Positions 47,353 through 57,120 of a stretch of 64,000 nucleotides of DNA are shown here, one piece after another. The translations under genes and the position numbers were made by a program. The notes under the pieces are model-generated. The model ran no database searches. It was not told the DNA's origin and worked only from the letters and a program-made list of their open reading frames with translations. Position 1 is the first letter of the stretch; each line of letters starts with the position of its first letter. This DNA comes from Kribbella soli (GTDB taxonomy: Bacteria; Actinomycetota; Actinomycetes; Propionibacteriales; Kribbellaceae): NCBI RefSeq assembly GCF_004331345.1, contig NZ_SJJZ01000002.1, positions 558,001-622,000 of the forward strand, read 5' to 3'.

Positions 47353-47687
47353 CGGCGGCGGGCCATGGTGCGGGCGAAGTTGATGGCGACGAGGCCCGCC
47401 CAGCAGATCACGACGCCGAAGGGCCCGATCATGCCGGCCGCGATCGCGGTGATCGGGATCGCGGCGACGATCGACACGATCGCCAGCGCGAGCCCGCCCG
47501 GGTCGTTCTCGCGACTCGGGTGCCGTCGCGGCGCGGGCTCCGGCAGCAGCCCGGCGCCGCGATGCCGGTCCCGCGCGTCGAGCTTCTCCAGGAAGCTGTC
47601 GATGATCTCAGCCTCGTACTCCGGTCCCAGCTCCTGGCGCGCCGCCACAGCAGCACGCAGGTCCTTCCGCACCTCGTCCGTCGCCAT
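47349..47687 (-). CDS. Small two-helix membrane protein
   Basis: A 112-residue protein from ATG 47687. A helical soluble N-terminus (VRKDLRAAVAARQELGPEYEAEIIDSFLEKLDAR) precedes two hydrophobic helices (LALAIVSIVAAIPITAIAAGMI; FGVVICWAGLVAINFARTM). The layout resembles DUF1707-type or SHOCT-like actinobacterial proteins with a short cytoplasmic head; no function known. Confidence 0.7.
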   Translation of the reverse strand: MATDEVRKDLRAAVAARQELGPEYEAEIIDSFLEKLDARDRHRGAGLLPEPAPRRHPSRENDPGGLALAIVSIVAAIPITAIAAGMIGPFGVVICWAGLVAINFARTMARRR

Positions 47688-47776
47688 ATCAGCACGGTAG
47701 GCCCGCGCAACCGGCGTACCAATCGGGGAAACCCCCCGATCTCACCGGGTGTTAGACCTACCCCCACCACGCAGCA

Positions 47777-47809
47777 GACCGCCCTCGGACGAGTTGTCCG
47801 AGGGCGGTC
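47777..47809 (-). terminator. Hairpin terminator after arc
   Basis: Perfect 14-bp arms (47777-47790 and 47796-47809) around a 5-base loop (GAGTT), 15 bases after the arc stop codon on the minus strand; stem core CCGCCCTCGG. No T tract. It separates arc from the sigma/anti-sigma block. Confidence 0.75.
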
Positions 47810-47823
47810 CGCGTACGGCGCTG

Positions 47824-49572
47824 TTACAGGTACTGACCCGTGTTGGTCGCGGTGTCGATGGAGCGACCCGGCTCGGTGCCCTGCTTGCCGGAGATGAGCG
47901 TACGGATGTAGACGATCCGCTCGCCCTTCTTGCCGGAGATCCGGGCCCAGTCGTCCGGGTTCGTGGTGTTCGGCAGGTCCTCGTTCTCCTTGAACTCGTC
48001 CACGCAGGCCTGCAGCAGGTGCTGCACCCGCAGACCCTTCTGGTTCTCGTCCAGGAACGCCTTGATCGCCATCTTCTTCGCCCGGTCGACGATGTTCTGG
48101 ATCATCGCGCCCGAGTTGAAGTCCTTGAAGTACAGGACCTCCTTGTCACCGTTGGCGTAGGTGACCTCGAGGAAGCGGTTCTCGTCGGCCTCGGTGTACA
48201 TCCGCTCGACCGTGCGCTGGATCATCCCGTCCACGCAGCCCTGCCGGTCGCCGCCGAACTCACCCAGATCGTCGACGTGCAGCGGCAGGTTCGCGGTCAG
48301 GTACTTCGAGAAGATGTCCCGCGCCGCCTCGGCGTCGGGGCGCTCGATCTTGATCTTCACGTCCAGCCGGCCGGGCCGCAGGATCGCCGGGTCGATCATG
48401 TCCTCACGGTTCGAGGCACCGATGACGAGGACGTTCTCCAGCCCCTCGACACCGTCGATCTCACTCAGCAGCTGCGGGACGATGGTGTTCTCGACGTCCG
48501 ACGACACACCGGATCCGCGGGTGCGGAACAGCGAGTCCATCTCGTCGAAGAACACGATCACCGGCATGCCCTCGGAAGCCTTCTCCCGGGCCCGCTGGAA
48601 GACCAGGCGGATGTGCCGCTCGGTCTCACCGACGTACTTGTTCAGCAGCTCGGGGCCCTTGATGTTCAGGAAGAACGACTTCTGGCCCTCGGTCCCGGTC
48701 CGCTCGGCGACCTTCTTGGCCAGCGAGTTCGCGACTGCCTTGGCGATCAGCGTCTTGCCGCACCCCGGCGGGCCGTAGAGCAGCACGCCCTTCGGCGGCT
48801 TGAGCTCGTGCTCCAGGAACAGGTCCTTGTGCAGGTACGGCAGCTCGACCGCGTCCCGGATCTGCTCGATCTGGCCGGACAGGCCACCGATCTGGGTGTA
48901 GTCGATATCCGGGACCTCTTCGAGGATCAGCTCCTCGACCTCGGACTTCGGGATCTTCTCGTACACGTATCCGGAGCGGGCCTCGAGCAACAGCGAGTCA
49001 CCGGCCCGCAGGGGTACGTCGAGCAGCGGCGACGCCAGTCGCACCACGCGCTCCTCGTCGGCCTGCGCGATCACCAGCGCCCGCTCGCCGTCGGCGAGCA
49101 GCTCCTTCAGCATCACCACGTCGCCGACGACCTCGAAGTCACAGGCCTCGACCACGTTGAGTGCTTCGTTCAGCATCAGTTCCTGGCCGAGCTTGAGCGC
49201 GTCCAGGTCCACCGACGGGCTCGCCGCGACGCGGAGTTTCCGGCCGCCGGTGAACACGTCGAGCGTGTCGTCTTCGTTCCGTCCGAGGAAGGTGCCGAAA
49301 CCGGACGGCGGTTGCGCCAGCCGGTCGACCTCCTCCTTCAGGGCGATGATCTTCTCTCGCGCCTCCCGCAGCGTGTCCGCCAGCCGCTCGTTCTGAGCGG
49401 TGACACTCGCCAAGGAGGCCTGGGTTTCGGACAGTCTGCCTTCGAGCGACCGGCTGTCCGCCGGGTGCTCGAGCAGCCGACGTCGCAACGCCGCGACTTC
49501 GGCCTCCAGGTACCGGACCTGGTTACGCAGTTCTGCCGCGGTAGGACTCTCGTCTCCAGCCACGATCATCAC
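47824..49572 (-). CDS. arc: Proteasome-associated AAA ATPase Arc (Mpa)
   Basis: A hexameric unfoldase of about 580 residues that binds Pup-tagged proteins and feeds the 20S proteasome. An N-terminal coiled coil (about 10-70) captures Pup; two OB-type domains follow ([14 protein letters not shown]), then the AAA module: Walker [17 protein letters not shown], Walker [13 protein letters not shown], and arginine-finger region [16 protein letters not shown]. It ends TGQYL, the docking motif for the proteasome alpha ring. Starts GTG 49572, ATG 49569 and GTG 49563 are all possible; the last has the best GAGG spacing. Confidence 0.97.
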   Translation of the reverse strand: MMIVAGDESPTAAELRNQVRYLEAEVAALRRRLLEHPADSRSLEGRLSETQASLASVTAQNERLADTLREAREKIIALKEEVDRLAQPPSGFGTFLGRNEDDTLDVFTGGRKLRVAASPSVDLDALKLGQELMLNEALNVVEACDFEVVGDVVMLKELLADGERALVIAQADEERVVRLASPLLDVPLRAGDSLLLEARSGYVYEKIPKSEVEELILEEVPDIDYTQIGGLSGQIEQIRDAVELPYLHKDLFLEHELKPPKGVLLYGPPGCGKTLIAKAVANSLAKKVAERTGTEGQKSFFLNIKGPELLNKYVGETERHIRLVFQRAREKASEGMPVIVFFDEMDSLFRTRGSGVSSDVENTIVPQLLSEIDGVEGLENVLVIGASNREDMIDPAILRPGRLDVKIKIERPDAEAARDIFSKYLTANLPLHVDDLGEFGGDRQGCVDGMIQRTVERMYTEADENRFLEVTYANGDKEVLYFKDFNSGAMIQNIVDRAKKMAIKAFLDENQKGLRVQHLLQACVDEFKENEDLPNTTNPDDWARISGKKGERIVYIRTLISGKQGTEPGRSIDTATNTGQYL

Positions 49573-49669
49573 CTCACCATGTGGGGCTCGACCCTATGGA
49601 CCTTACCCAGAAAACCTCGCCGGGCAAGCTGAATCCCATCACGTGTCGGTTGCGGATGGAGTCCGTTGC

Positions 49670-50620
49670 CTACGGCATGTCGCCGGAAGTTTCTGCGGAT
49701 GCATCGGACGACGGCTCCGCGCGGCGCGGACCGGCGTAGTCGTCGCCGTACGCGCCCGGTGCCGGACGGCGCTTCTTCCGGGGTGCCTGCACCCCGTGCG
49801 CCATCCTCCGGGCGGTGACCAGGAAGGCCGTGTGTCCTTGCATCCGGTGGCCCGGACGGACGGCGAGACCCTCTACATGCCAGTCTCGCACGAGTGACTC
49901 CCACGCGCGCGGCTCGGTGAACTCGCCGTGTGCCCTCAGCGTCTCCACAACACGGCTCAGCTGCGTCGTGGTGGCTACATAGGCACAGAACACACCACCG
50001 GGTGAAAGTGCGTCAGCGACCACGTCAACGCACTCCCACGGCGCGAGCATGTCGAGGACGACACGGTCGACGTCCTGCTCGTTCAGCTTCTCGACCAGGT
50101 CGCCGACCTCGAGCCGCCAGGCCGGGTGCTCGCCGCCGAAGAAACCGGTCACGTTCTTCCGCGCGACCTCGGCGAAGTCCTCGCGGCGCTCGAACGAGAT
50201 CACCTGGCCGTGGATCCCGACCGCCCGTAGCAGCGCGGTGGTCAGCGCGCCGGAACCGGCGCCCGCCTCGACCACCTTCGCGCCCGGGAAGATGTCGGCC
50301 ATCGTGACGATCTGCGCGGTGTCCTTCGGGTAGATCACCGCGGCCCCGCGCGGCATCGAGACCGAGTAGTCGGCCATCAGCGGCCGCAACGCGAGGTACT
50401 CGACGTTGCCCTTGGACCTGATCACCACGGCGTCCGGGCCGTCGATCAGCTCGTCGTGCTCGATCCCGCCCTTGGTGGTGTGGAAGGTCTTCCCGCGCTC
50501 CAGCTTGACCGAGTGCCGGCGGCCCTTGGAGTCCTGCAGGGTGATCCACTCACCCTCCTGCAGCGGTCCGTGATGAACGCCGGAGTACGCCTGGTCGGGA
50601 AAGTCGCGCAAGTCAGCCAT
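49670..50620 (-). CDS. trmI: tRNA (adenine-N1)-methyltransferase TrmI
   Basis: A 316-residue SAM-dependent methyltransferase that makes m1A58 in tRNA. An N-terminal beta-domain (TLQDSKGRRHSVKLERGKTFHTTKGGIEHDELIDG) precedes the Rossmann domain with VVEAGAGSGALTTALLRAVG, LEVGDLVEKLNEQDVDRVVLDMLAPWE and a VRPGHRMQGHTAFLVTARR end. The C-terminal 45 residues are basic and low-complexity. It lies directly upstream of arc, as in most actinobacteria. Confidence 0.94.
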   Translation of the reverse strand: MADLRDFPDQAYSGVHHGPLQEGEWITLQDSKGRRHSVKLERGKTFHTTKGGIEHDELIDGPDAVVIRSKGNVEYLALRPLMADYSVSMPRGAAVIYPKDTAQIVTMADIFPGAKVVEAGAGSGALTTALLRAVGIHGQVISFERREDFAEVARKNVTGFFGGEHPAWRLEVGDLVEKLNEQDVDRVVLDMLAPWECVDVVADALSPGGVFCAYVATTTQLSRVVETLRAHGEFTEPRAWESLVRDWHVEGLAVRPGHRMQGHTAFLVTARRMAHGVQAPRKKRRPAPGAYGDDYAGPRRAEPSSDASAETSGDMP

Positions 50621-50660
50621 AAGGCGCTCACCTTAACTTTCGGTCACCGGAACCGAAGAA

Positions 50661-51815
50661 TCAGCGGCCGCGGAAAGCGCGTTCTACATCGGCGGTCGCG
50701 AGGACGCCGTACACGCCGCCGTCGGCGTCCAGGACCAGGTACTCCGAGGCGGGATGCTCACGGAGTGTGGCGAGGATCTCCTCGCCGGTGTCGTTGACGC
50801 CGATGATGTGGCCCGCGCCGATCCGCTTGGAGACCTCGCTGACCGTGGTCCACGGACGCTGGTTCGGGGCGACCGCCGCGACCGCGGTCTCGGACACCAG
50901 GGCGTGCGGCTTGCCGTCGCCGTCGATCACCACGACCGCGCCGGCGTGCGCCTCTCCGGCCAGCCGGACGGCCTCCGCGAGCGGCGTACCGGAATGTACG
51001 GCGATGGCGCGTCGGGCCATCGTCCGGACCTGCAGGGCGGGCAGCTTGCGCCGCAGCCGGGCCTGCATCAAGGACGCGGTCGAGCCGGACCAGAGGAAGA
51101 AGCCGATCAGCAGGGCGATCAGGAAGTCGACCATCGACGGCGGCCGGTCCCAGATCTCCTCGAGCAACACCGGGAGCGCCAGCACCGCCATCGCGAGCAC
51201 CCGCCCGGCCCACGCGGCCGCGATCGTGCCCGTGTGCATGTTGCCGGTGAGCTTCCAGACGATCGCCCGCAGCACCCAGCCGCCGTCCAGCGGCAGGCCG
51301 GGCAGCAGGTTCGTGACGCCGACGATCAGGTTCGCGACGCCGAGCTCCCACAGGGCGACGTACCCGACGCCCTCGTCGATGGCACGGGACCCGAGGTACG
51401 CGAGGCCGCCGACGATCAGGGACGCGATCGGGCCGACGACCGAGACCGCGAACTCCTCGAGCGGCGACTTCCGCTCCCCCTCGATGTGCGTGCCGGCCGC
51501 GAAGAAGCCGAGGTTGATCTCCGAGACGCCGATGCCGAACCGCATCGCCATCAGCGCGTGCGCCAGCTCGTGGAGCAGGATCGACACCGTGAAGGCGATC
51601 ACGAAGGCGAACGCGGCGACGTACCGCCAGTTGCCGAGCTCCGGGAACTGCTGTCCGATGATCGCGGCGAAGCCGATCGCGAGCAGCATCGCCACCGGCA
51701 GCCAGGTGAAACGCATGGTCAGCCGGATGCCGCGGACGCGCCCCAGCACCCACGTTCCGGGCGGTGGTTGACCGGCCGGCTGGGCGGGGTTCTGAGGGTC
51801 ACGCGAGTCTGGCAT
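50661..51815 (-). CDS. Site-2 protease (M50) family membrane protease with CBS domains
   Basis: A 384-residue intramembrane metalloprotease. Zinc ligands are in SILLHELAHALMAM (HExxH) and LLPGLPLDGGWVLRA (LDGG). About six transmembrane segments are visible to residue 230. Two CBS domains follow (VRTMARRAIAVHSGTPLAEAVRLA; SEVSKRIGAGHIIGVNDTGEEI...VLDADGGVYGVLATADVERAF), which may sense adenine nucleotides. Start ATG 51815; a TTG nine bases up is less likely. Upstream neighbour of trmI. Confidence 0.93.
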   Translation of the reverse strand: MPDSRDPQNPAQPAGQPPPGTWVLGRVRGIRLTMRFTWLPVAMLLAIGFAAIIGQQFPELGNWRYVAAFAFVIAFTVSILLHELAHALMAMRFGIGVSEINLGFFAAGTHIEGERKSPLEEFAVSVVGPIASLIVGGLAYLGSRAIDEGVGYVALWELGVANLIVGVTNLLPGLPLDGGWVLRAIVWKLTGNMHTGTIAAAWAGRVLAMAVLALPVLLEEIWDRPPSMVDFLIALLIGFFLWSGSTASLMQARLRRKLPALQVRTMARRAIAVHSGTPLAEAVRLAGEAHAGAVVVIDGDGKPHALVSETAVAAVAPNQRPWTTVSEVSKRIGAGHIIGVNDTGEEILATLREHPASEYLVLDADGGVYGVLATADVERAFRGR

Positions 51816-51851
51816 CAAGGCCAACGCTACTTGGCCAGTGTTAACTCGCTG

Positions 51852-52709
51852 CTACACACCCACCGTCAGCGTGGCGACGTACCCGCTGGAGATGTCTCCG
51901 GTGACGGTCGCGAGCTGGTGTACGCCGTCGTCGTCTCCGAACACGTTGTCGGTCTCCAGCGACGTCTGGCTGAGGTTCTGCGCGCTGCCGTCGTACCCGT
52001 CGGTGGCGTAGACGGTGCTGCAGACGTCCTTCGGGAGGGCGAGCTGCGAGGTCCGGGTGATCTGGCCGGCCTTGGTGGCTTCGGCGGCGCTGGCGTAGAC
52101 CTCGAAGTGGATGTGCGGCCAGCGGCCCATGTACGCGGCCGGGAAGATCGTGGTGAACCTGACCTTGCCGGAGCCGTCCGCCGCCTGGACGCCGCGGAGG
52201 TAGTTCTCGTTCGTCACGCCATCGGAGTACAGCGAGTACCGGCCCTGGGCGTCGCAGTGCCAGAGGTAGACGGCGGCGCCTTCAAGGGCTTTGTCCTGGT
52301 CGGCGTCGACGACGGTGAGCTCGACGGTCAGCGGTACGCCGGTCGCGACGCCGGACGCGGAGCCGAACGACTTGGTGATGTCGCTGCGGACGATGCCGGA
52401 CTGGGTGAGGACGTTGGGTCCGTTCGAGCCGTCGCCTGGGTACGGTCCGCCGGTCTCCTGCGGGATCTCGTCCACGTCCACGGAGGCATCCGTCGTCGCG
52501 CTCGACGTACTCGAGCTGGTCGACGGCGTCGCGCTTGTGGCGGTGCTGCTCGGCGTGCTCGTCGTCGTACTGTCGTCCGTCGCGCAGCCGGCGACGACGG
52601 CGAGGCCGGCGGCCGTGAACAGGCCGAGGAAGCGGCGGCGGTGCAGGGTCGCGAGGTCGTACTCGAGACCGCGGTCGTGGTTCGGCGGAGGCTGCGTCGG
52701 TGGCGTCAT
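51852..52709 (-). CDS. Exported intradiol dioxygenase-like lipoprotein
   Basis: A 285-residue protein with a twin-arginine-type export signal (HRRRFLGLFTAAGLAVVAGC: RRRFLG and lipobox VAGC), then a Ser/Thr-rich spacer (about 45-75). The C-terminal domain matches the intradiol ring-cleavage dioxygenases: GGPYPGDG with the first Tyr ligand, VYLWHCDAQGRYSLYSDG and GRWPHIHFEVYASA with two His. It probably binds Fe(III). Extracellular members may act on aromatic lignin breakdown products; substrate not known. Confidence 0.88.
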   Translation of the reverse strand: MTPPTQPPPNHDRGLEYDLATLHRRRFLGLFTAAGLAVVAGCATDDSTTTSTPSSTATSATPSTSSSTSSATTDASVDVDEIPQETGGPYPGDGSNGPNVLTQSGIVRSDITKSFGSASGVATGVPLTVELTVVDADQDKALEGAAVYLWHCDAQGRYSLYSDGVTNENYLRGVQAADGSGKVRFTTIFPAAYMGRWPHIHFEVYASAAEATKAGQITRTSQLALPKDVCSTVYATDGYDGSAQNLSQTSLETDNVFGDDDGVHQLATVTGDISSGYVATLTVGV

Positions 52710-52837
52710 GCATCGAGCATGACGACGCGGCCCGGCGACCGGCCGTGAGTCTGCTGGGAGTTTGCTGTGAAGCGGTTTTCCACAGGCTCGGGGTGGGGGC
52801 GGGCGAACTGTCGGTGGTTGTGCCTAGGGTTTGGGGC

Positions 52838-53725
52838 ATGAGCGTTGCAGCTGCTGTCGATCCACACGTGCATCCGCGCGGGGCGTTGTCGCCGTCCCGG
52901 GCCGCGGACTTCATGAGCTGCCCGCTGAAGTACCGGTTCCGGGTGGTCGACCGGCTGCCGGAGAAGCCGTCGGCGGCCGCGGTGCGCGGGACCGTCGTGC
53001 ACGCGGTGCTGGAGCGGCTGTTCGACCTGCCGCGCGGCGAGCGGACGCTGGAGCAGGCGGCGCAGATGCTCGAGCCGCAGTGGCAACGGGTGCTGGAGGA
53101 GGAGCCGGAGGTCGCGGAGCTGTTCGCGGAGGACGCGAGCGGCGAGGAGCTGGCGAAGTGGCTGGCCGAGGCGCACCAGTTGCTCGGCAAGTACTTCACG
53201 CTCGAAGACCCGAACGCGCTGGAGCCCGCCGAGCGGGAGCTGTACGTCGAGACCGCGCTGGACTCCGGTCTGGTACTGCGGGGGTACGTCGACCGCCTCG
53301 ACGTGGCGCCGACCGGAGAGATCCGGGTGGTCGACTACAAGACCGGTCGCTCGCCGTCGGAGTTCTTCGAGGCGAAGGCGCTGTTCCAGATGAAGTTCTA
53401 CGCGCTGGTGCTGTGGAAGCTGCGCGGTGTGGTGCCGGCGATGCTGCAGCTGGTCTATCTCGGCAACGGCGAGATCGTCCGCTACGTCCCCGACGAGGCC
53501 GACCTGCGCGCCTGCGAACGCAAGGTCTCCGCGCTGTGGATCGCGATCACCAGAGCCCTCGACTCCGGCGACTGGCGCCCCAGCAAGGGCCCGCTCTGCG
53601 AATGGTGCGACCACAAAGCCATCTGCCCGGCCTGGGGCGGCACACCCCCGCCGCTCCCCACCCGCTCGGTGGAGGAAGTCGCCGCCGAGTCGGCAGGCAT
53701 AGACCTGATCACAGTCGACGGTTAG
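52838..53725 (+). CDS. RecB-like PD-(D/E)XK nuclease with Fe-S cluster cysteines
   Basis: A 295-residue nuclease. Core motifs: VRGTVVHAVLERLF (His), LRGYVDRLDVA (Asp) and IRVVDYKTGRS (DYKTG, catalytic D-x-K). Four cysteines, one N-terminal (DFMSCPLKYRF) and three at the end (CEWCDHKAICP), match the iron-sulfur staple of Cas4/AddB-type nucleases. ATG 52838. No CRISPR array or cas gene is near; the family is a common stand-alone gene in actinobacteria, probably for DNA repair. Confidence 0.9.
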   Translation: MSVAAAVDPHVHPRGALSPSRAADFMSCPLKYRFRVVDRLPEKPSAAAVRGTVVHAVLERLFDLPRGERTLEQAAQMLEPQWQRVLEEEPEVAELFAEDASGEELAKWLAEAHQLLGKYFTLEDPNALEPAERELYVETALDSGLVLRGYVDRLDVAPTGEIRVVDYKTGRSPSEFFEAKALFQMKFYALVLWKLRGVVPAMLQLVYLGNGEIVRYVPDEADLRACERKVSALWIAITRALDSGDWRPSKGPLCEWCDHKAICPAWGGTPPPLPTRSVEEVAAESAGIDLITVDG

Positions 53726-53774
53726 GCCCGACCTCGCCCCGGCGGAGGAACCCTGGGTAGATACGGTTCGTCGC

Positions 53775-54539
53775 ATGAGTGTGGGCGATGTGGCGGTGCG
53801 GGCGGCCGGAGTCTGGAAGCGGTACGGCGGTGGCCTCACGCAGGTGGATGCGCTGGCCGGCGTGAGCGCGGACTTCGGGAAGGGCCGGTTCACCGCGATC
53901 ATGGGGCCGTCGGGTTCCGGCAAGTCGACGCTGCTGCACTGTCTCGCGGGGCTGGACAAGCCGTCCGACGGCAAGGTGTTCCTCGGTGACGTCGACCTGA
54001 CCACGCTGCCGGAAAAGCAGCTCACGCACCTGCGCCGCGACCGGATCGGTTTCGTGTTCCAGGCGTTCAACCTGGTCCCGACGCTGTCCGCGCTGGAGAA
54101 CATCACGCTCCCCCTCGACCTGGCCGGCCGCAAACCCGACCAGGACTGGATGACCACGGTCGTCGACACGATCGGCCTGATGGACCGCCTCCGCCACAAA
54201 CCGTCCGAGCTGTCCGGCGGCCAGCAGCAGCGCGTCGCCTGTGCCCGCGCGCTCGTGTCCCGCCCGGACGTGGTGTTCGCCGACGAGCCGACCGGCAACC
54301 TCGACTCCCGGTCCTCCGGCGACGTCCTCGACTTCCTGCATCGCTCCGTCCGGGAGTTCAACCAGACCGTTGTGATGGTCACCCACGACCCGACGGCCGC
54401 GTCGTACGCCGACCGCGTCCTGTTTCTGGCCGACGGACAGCTGCAGTCCGAACTGGTCGACCCGACGGCGGAGACCGTCCTCGACGCGATGAAGCAACTG
54501 GAGACCCAGCAGGACACCGCGGACGAGCTGGCCGGCTGA
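53775..54539 (+). CDS. ABC transporter ATP-binding protein (MacB/LolD type)
   Basis: A 254-residue ATPase: Walker [19 protein letters not shown]-loop VFQAFNLVPTLSALEN, signature LSGGQQQRVACARAL, Walker B VVFADEPTGNLDSRS and switch His VTHDP. This class drives FtsX-like permeases for lipoprotein or peptide efflux. It is translationally coupled to the permease (TGATG). Confidence 0.95.
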   Translation: MSVGDVAVRAAGVWKRYGGGLTQVDALAGVSADFGKGRFTAIMGPSGSGKSTLLHCLAGLDKPSDGKVFLGDVDLTTLPEKQLTHLRRDRIGFVFQAFNLVPTLSALENITLPLDLAGRKPDQDWMTTVVDTIGLMDRLRHKPSELSGGQQQRVACARALVSRPDVVFADEPTGNLDSRSSGDVLDFLHRSVREFNQTVVMVTHDPTAASYADRVLFLADGQLQSELVDPTAETVLDAMKQLETQQDTADELAG

Positions 54540-57061
54540 TGTTCAAGCTCGGCCTCCGTTCGGTGCTCGCGCACCGGCTCCGCTTCGTGCTGTGCACGCT
54601 CGCCGTCACCCTCGGCGTCGCGTTCGCCGGCGGCGCGATGGTCTTCACCGACAGCCTGTCCACCGCGCTGAAGAAGAACTTCGCGGTCAGTACGGCGGAA
54701 GTCACCGTCACGCCGACATCCCCGATCGAGACCGGCACGGACCGCCCCGCGACCTTCCAGATCGACCTCGTCGACCGCATCGCCGCCGTACCCGGGGTCG
54801 CTGCCGCGGTCCCGCAGCTCCTGGTCAGCAACGTGCAGATCCTCGGCCCCGACGGCAAGCTGCTGGAGAACTACGGTCTGACGTCCTTCGGCGCGGCCTG
54901 GCCGCGGGACCCCGGTGCGGCGCCGTTCAAGCTCGTCGACGGTACGGCGCCGTGGGGCGGCGACCAGCTCGCACTCGACGAGTCGACCGCGAGCCGCGCG
55001 GGCTACCACGTCGGTGACCAGGTCCGGATCGTCACGCCGGCCCGCGCCGTCACCGCGACGCTGACCGCGACCACAACCCCCGCGCAAGCCGGTGCGGCGG
55101 CCGGCGCGCCGCTGGTCAGCTTCGACGGCGCGACCGCTCAGCTCCTGCTGCTCGGCAAGCCCGGCTGGACGTCGATCACCGTCTCGCTCAAGCCGGGTTC
55201 CGACGCGAACACGGTCAGCAAGGCGATCGGGGACACCATCGGCGACTCGGTCACGGTCCGGACCGCGAAGCAGGTCACGACCGACGGCGAACACGACCTG
55301 GACAACACCTTCGGCGGGTTCGGCACCGTGCTGCTGCTGTTCGCCGGTCTCGCGCTCTTCGTCGGCGGGTTCCTGATCGTCAACACGTTCGCGATGGTCG
55401 TCGCGCAACGGTCCCGGGAGCTCGCGATGCTCCGCGCGATCGGCGCGTCCCGCGGCCAGATCACCGGCACGGTGCTCGCCGAGAGCGTCATCATCGGCTT
55501 CGTCGGAGCGACGCTGGGCCTGCTGGTGGGCATCGGCGTGGCCGCCGGGATCCGGTTCGGCTACGAGTTGCTCGACCTGCGCATCCCGACCGCGTCGCTG
55601 CAGGTCACACCGACCACGATCATCGCCAGCTACGTGATCGGTATCGGCGTGACGGTCGCCGCCGCGGCACCCGCCGCCCGCCGGGCCGGGAAGCTCCCAC
55701 CGGTCGCGGCGATGCGCGACGACGTCCACGTCCCGGAACGCTCGCTGCTCGTCCGGTTGCTGATCGGCGCCTTCATGCTGCTGATGGCCGTCCTCTTCTT
55801 CGGCATCGGTGTGAGCACCGGCGGACTGCCCGGCGCCGTCCTGATCACGCTCGGTACGGGCACCGCCGTCCTCGCGATCGTGATGCTCAACCCGATCATC
55901 AGCCGGTACGTCGTCCGCGCGTTGATGTACCCGTTCGGCCGCAAGGCGCCGGTCACCCTCGGCCGTCGCAACGCCGAGCGGAACCCACGCCGTACGTCGG
56001 CCACCGCGTCCGCGCTGATGATCTCCGTGGGGCTGATCAGCGGCCTGCTGGTGATCGGCGCCTCGGTGAAGGCGTCGATCGACAAGAGCATGGTCGACGC
56101 GCTCGGTACCGCCGAGATCCTCATCACGAACGACGGCACCCCCAGCTTCAGCACCGAGGTCGGCGACCGGACCGCGAAGATCCCGGGCGTCCAGGCCGTG
56201 CAGCGGGTCCGCCAGCAGTCCGGTGAGGTCGGCAGAGCGAACGTCCAGGTCACCGGAGTCAGTGACGGCACGCTGGCCGGGCCGGTCACGACCACGTTCG
56301 ACGCCGGCTCCGCCGCGGCACTCGATGCCGGCCAGGCCCTCATCCCCCGCAACCTCGCCAAGACCCTCAAGCTCACCGTCGGCAAACCGTTCGACCTGAA
56401 GACCACGAGCGGCACCCATCGCCTGACCGTCGGCGGGATCGTCGCCCCGAACCGCCAGCTGAACGCGGTCGTCGTCTCGCTCCCGACGTACGCGACGCTC
56501 GGCGGGTCGCCGAGCGACAACCTGCTGTACGTCGAGGTTGCCAAGGGCAACCAGGTGGCGCAGGTCCGGACCGGGATCCTGGACCAGCTGCGCAAGGACT
56601 ACCCGACGCTCCAGGTCCGCGACCAGGAGGCGTACGCCGCGGTCGCGCGGGAACCCGTGAACGGCGTCCTGATCGCGGTCGGGTTCCTGCTCGCGATGGC
56701 GATCCTGATCGCGCTGCTCGGCATCGTGAACACGCTCGCGCTCGGCGTGGTCGAGCGGACCCGAGAGATCGGCCTGCTGCGCGCGATCGGGATGGACCGG
56801 CCGCAGCTCAGCCGGATGCTCCGGGTCGAGTCGATCGCTATCACGTTGCTCGGCGCGTTCCTCGGTCTGGCGATCGGCGTCGCGTTCGCCACCGCGGTGC
56901 AGTCGGCGATGGTGGACGACGGCCTCGCGGTCCGCGACATCCCGGTGCTGCAGCTGGTGATCGCGGTCGTGCTCGCGGTCGTGTTCGGCGTACTGGCCGC
57001 GGTCTGGCCGTCACGCCGCGCGGCCCGACTCGACGTACTGCAAGCGATCGCTTCAGAGTGA
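54539..57061 (+). CDS. FtsX/MacB-type ABC transporter permease
   Basis: An 840-residue permease with two FtsX domains. One N-terminal helix precedes a large external loop (about 45-260), then three helices (VLLLFAGLALFVGGFLIVNTFAM...), a central pair, a second external loop (about 540-700) and three C-terminal helices (GVLIAVGFLLAMAILIALLGIVNTLALGVVERTREIGLLRAIGM). The TREIGLLRAIG box is the ATPase contact. It works with the ATPase upstream; substrate unknown. Confidence 0.94.
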   Translation: MFKLGLRSVLAHRLRFVLCTLAVTLGVAFAGGAMVFTDSLSTALKKNFAVSTAEVTVTPTSPIETGTDRPATFQIDLVDRIAAVPGVAAAVPQLLVSNVQILGPDGKLLENYGLTSFGAAWPRDPGAAPFKLVDGTAPWGGDQLALDESTASRAGYHVGDQVRIVTPARAVTATLTATTTPAQAGAAAGAPLVSFDGATAQLLLLGKPGWTSITVSLKPGSDANTVSKAIGDTIGDSVTVRTAKQVTTDGEHDLDNTFGGFGTVLLLFAGLALFVGGFLIVNTFAMVVAQRSRELAMLRAIGASRGQITGTVLAESVIIGFVGATLGLLVGIGVAAGIRFGYELLDLRIPTASLQVTPTTIIASYVIGIGVTVAAAAPAARRAGKLPPVAAMRDDVHVPERSLLVRLLIGAFMLLMAVLFFGIGVSTGGLPGAVLITLGTGTAVLAIVMLNPIISRYVVRALMYPFGRKAPVTLGRRNAERNPRRTSATASALMISVGLISGLLVIGASVKASIDKSMVDALGTAEILITNDGTPSFSTEVGDRTAKIPGVQAVQRVRQQSGEVGRANVQVTGVSDGTLAGPVTTTFDAGSAAALDAGQALIPRNLAKTLKLTVGKPFDLKTTSGTHRLTVGGIVAPNRQLNAVVVSLPTYATLGGSPSDNLLYVEVAKGNQVAQVRTGILDQLRKDYPTLQVRDQEAYAAVAREPVNGVLIAVGFLLAMAILIALLGIVNTLALGVVERTREIGLLRAIGMDRPQLSRMLRVESIAITLLGAFLGLAIGVAFATAVQSAMVDDGLAVRDIPVLQLVIAVVLAVVFGVLAAVWPSRRAARLDVLQAIASE

Positions 57062-57120
57062 TCGTCCGGCGTGACGTGTGAGGTGGAGCCAGACCAGTGA
57101 TTCACAGGTAGCCTGCCGGT

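Noticed and set aside
52838..53725. Cas4
   Set aside because: The PD-(D/E)XK plus four Cys pattern is Cas4-like, but no cas gene or repeat array exists in the window, and stand-alone RecB-like proteins of this kind are common in actinobacteria.
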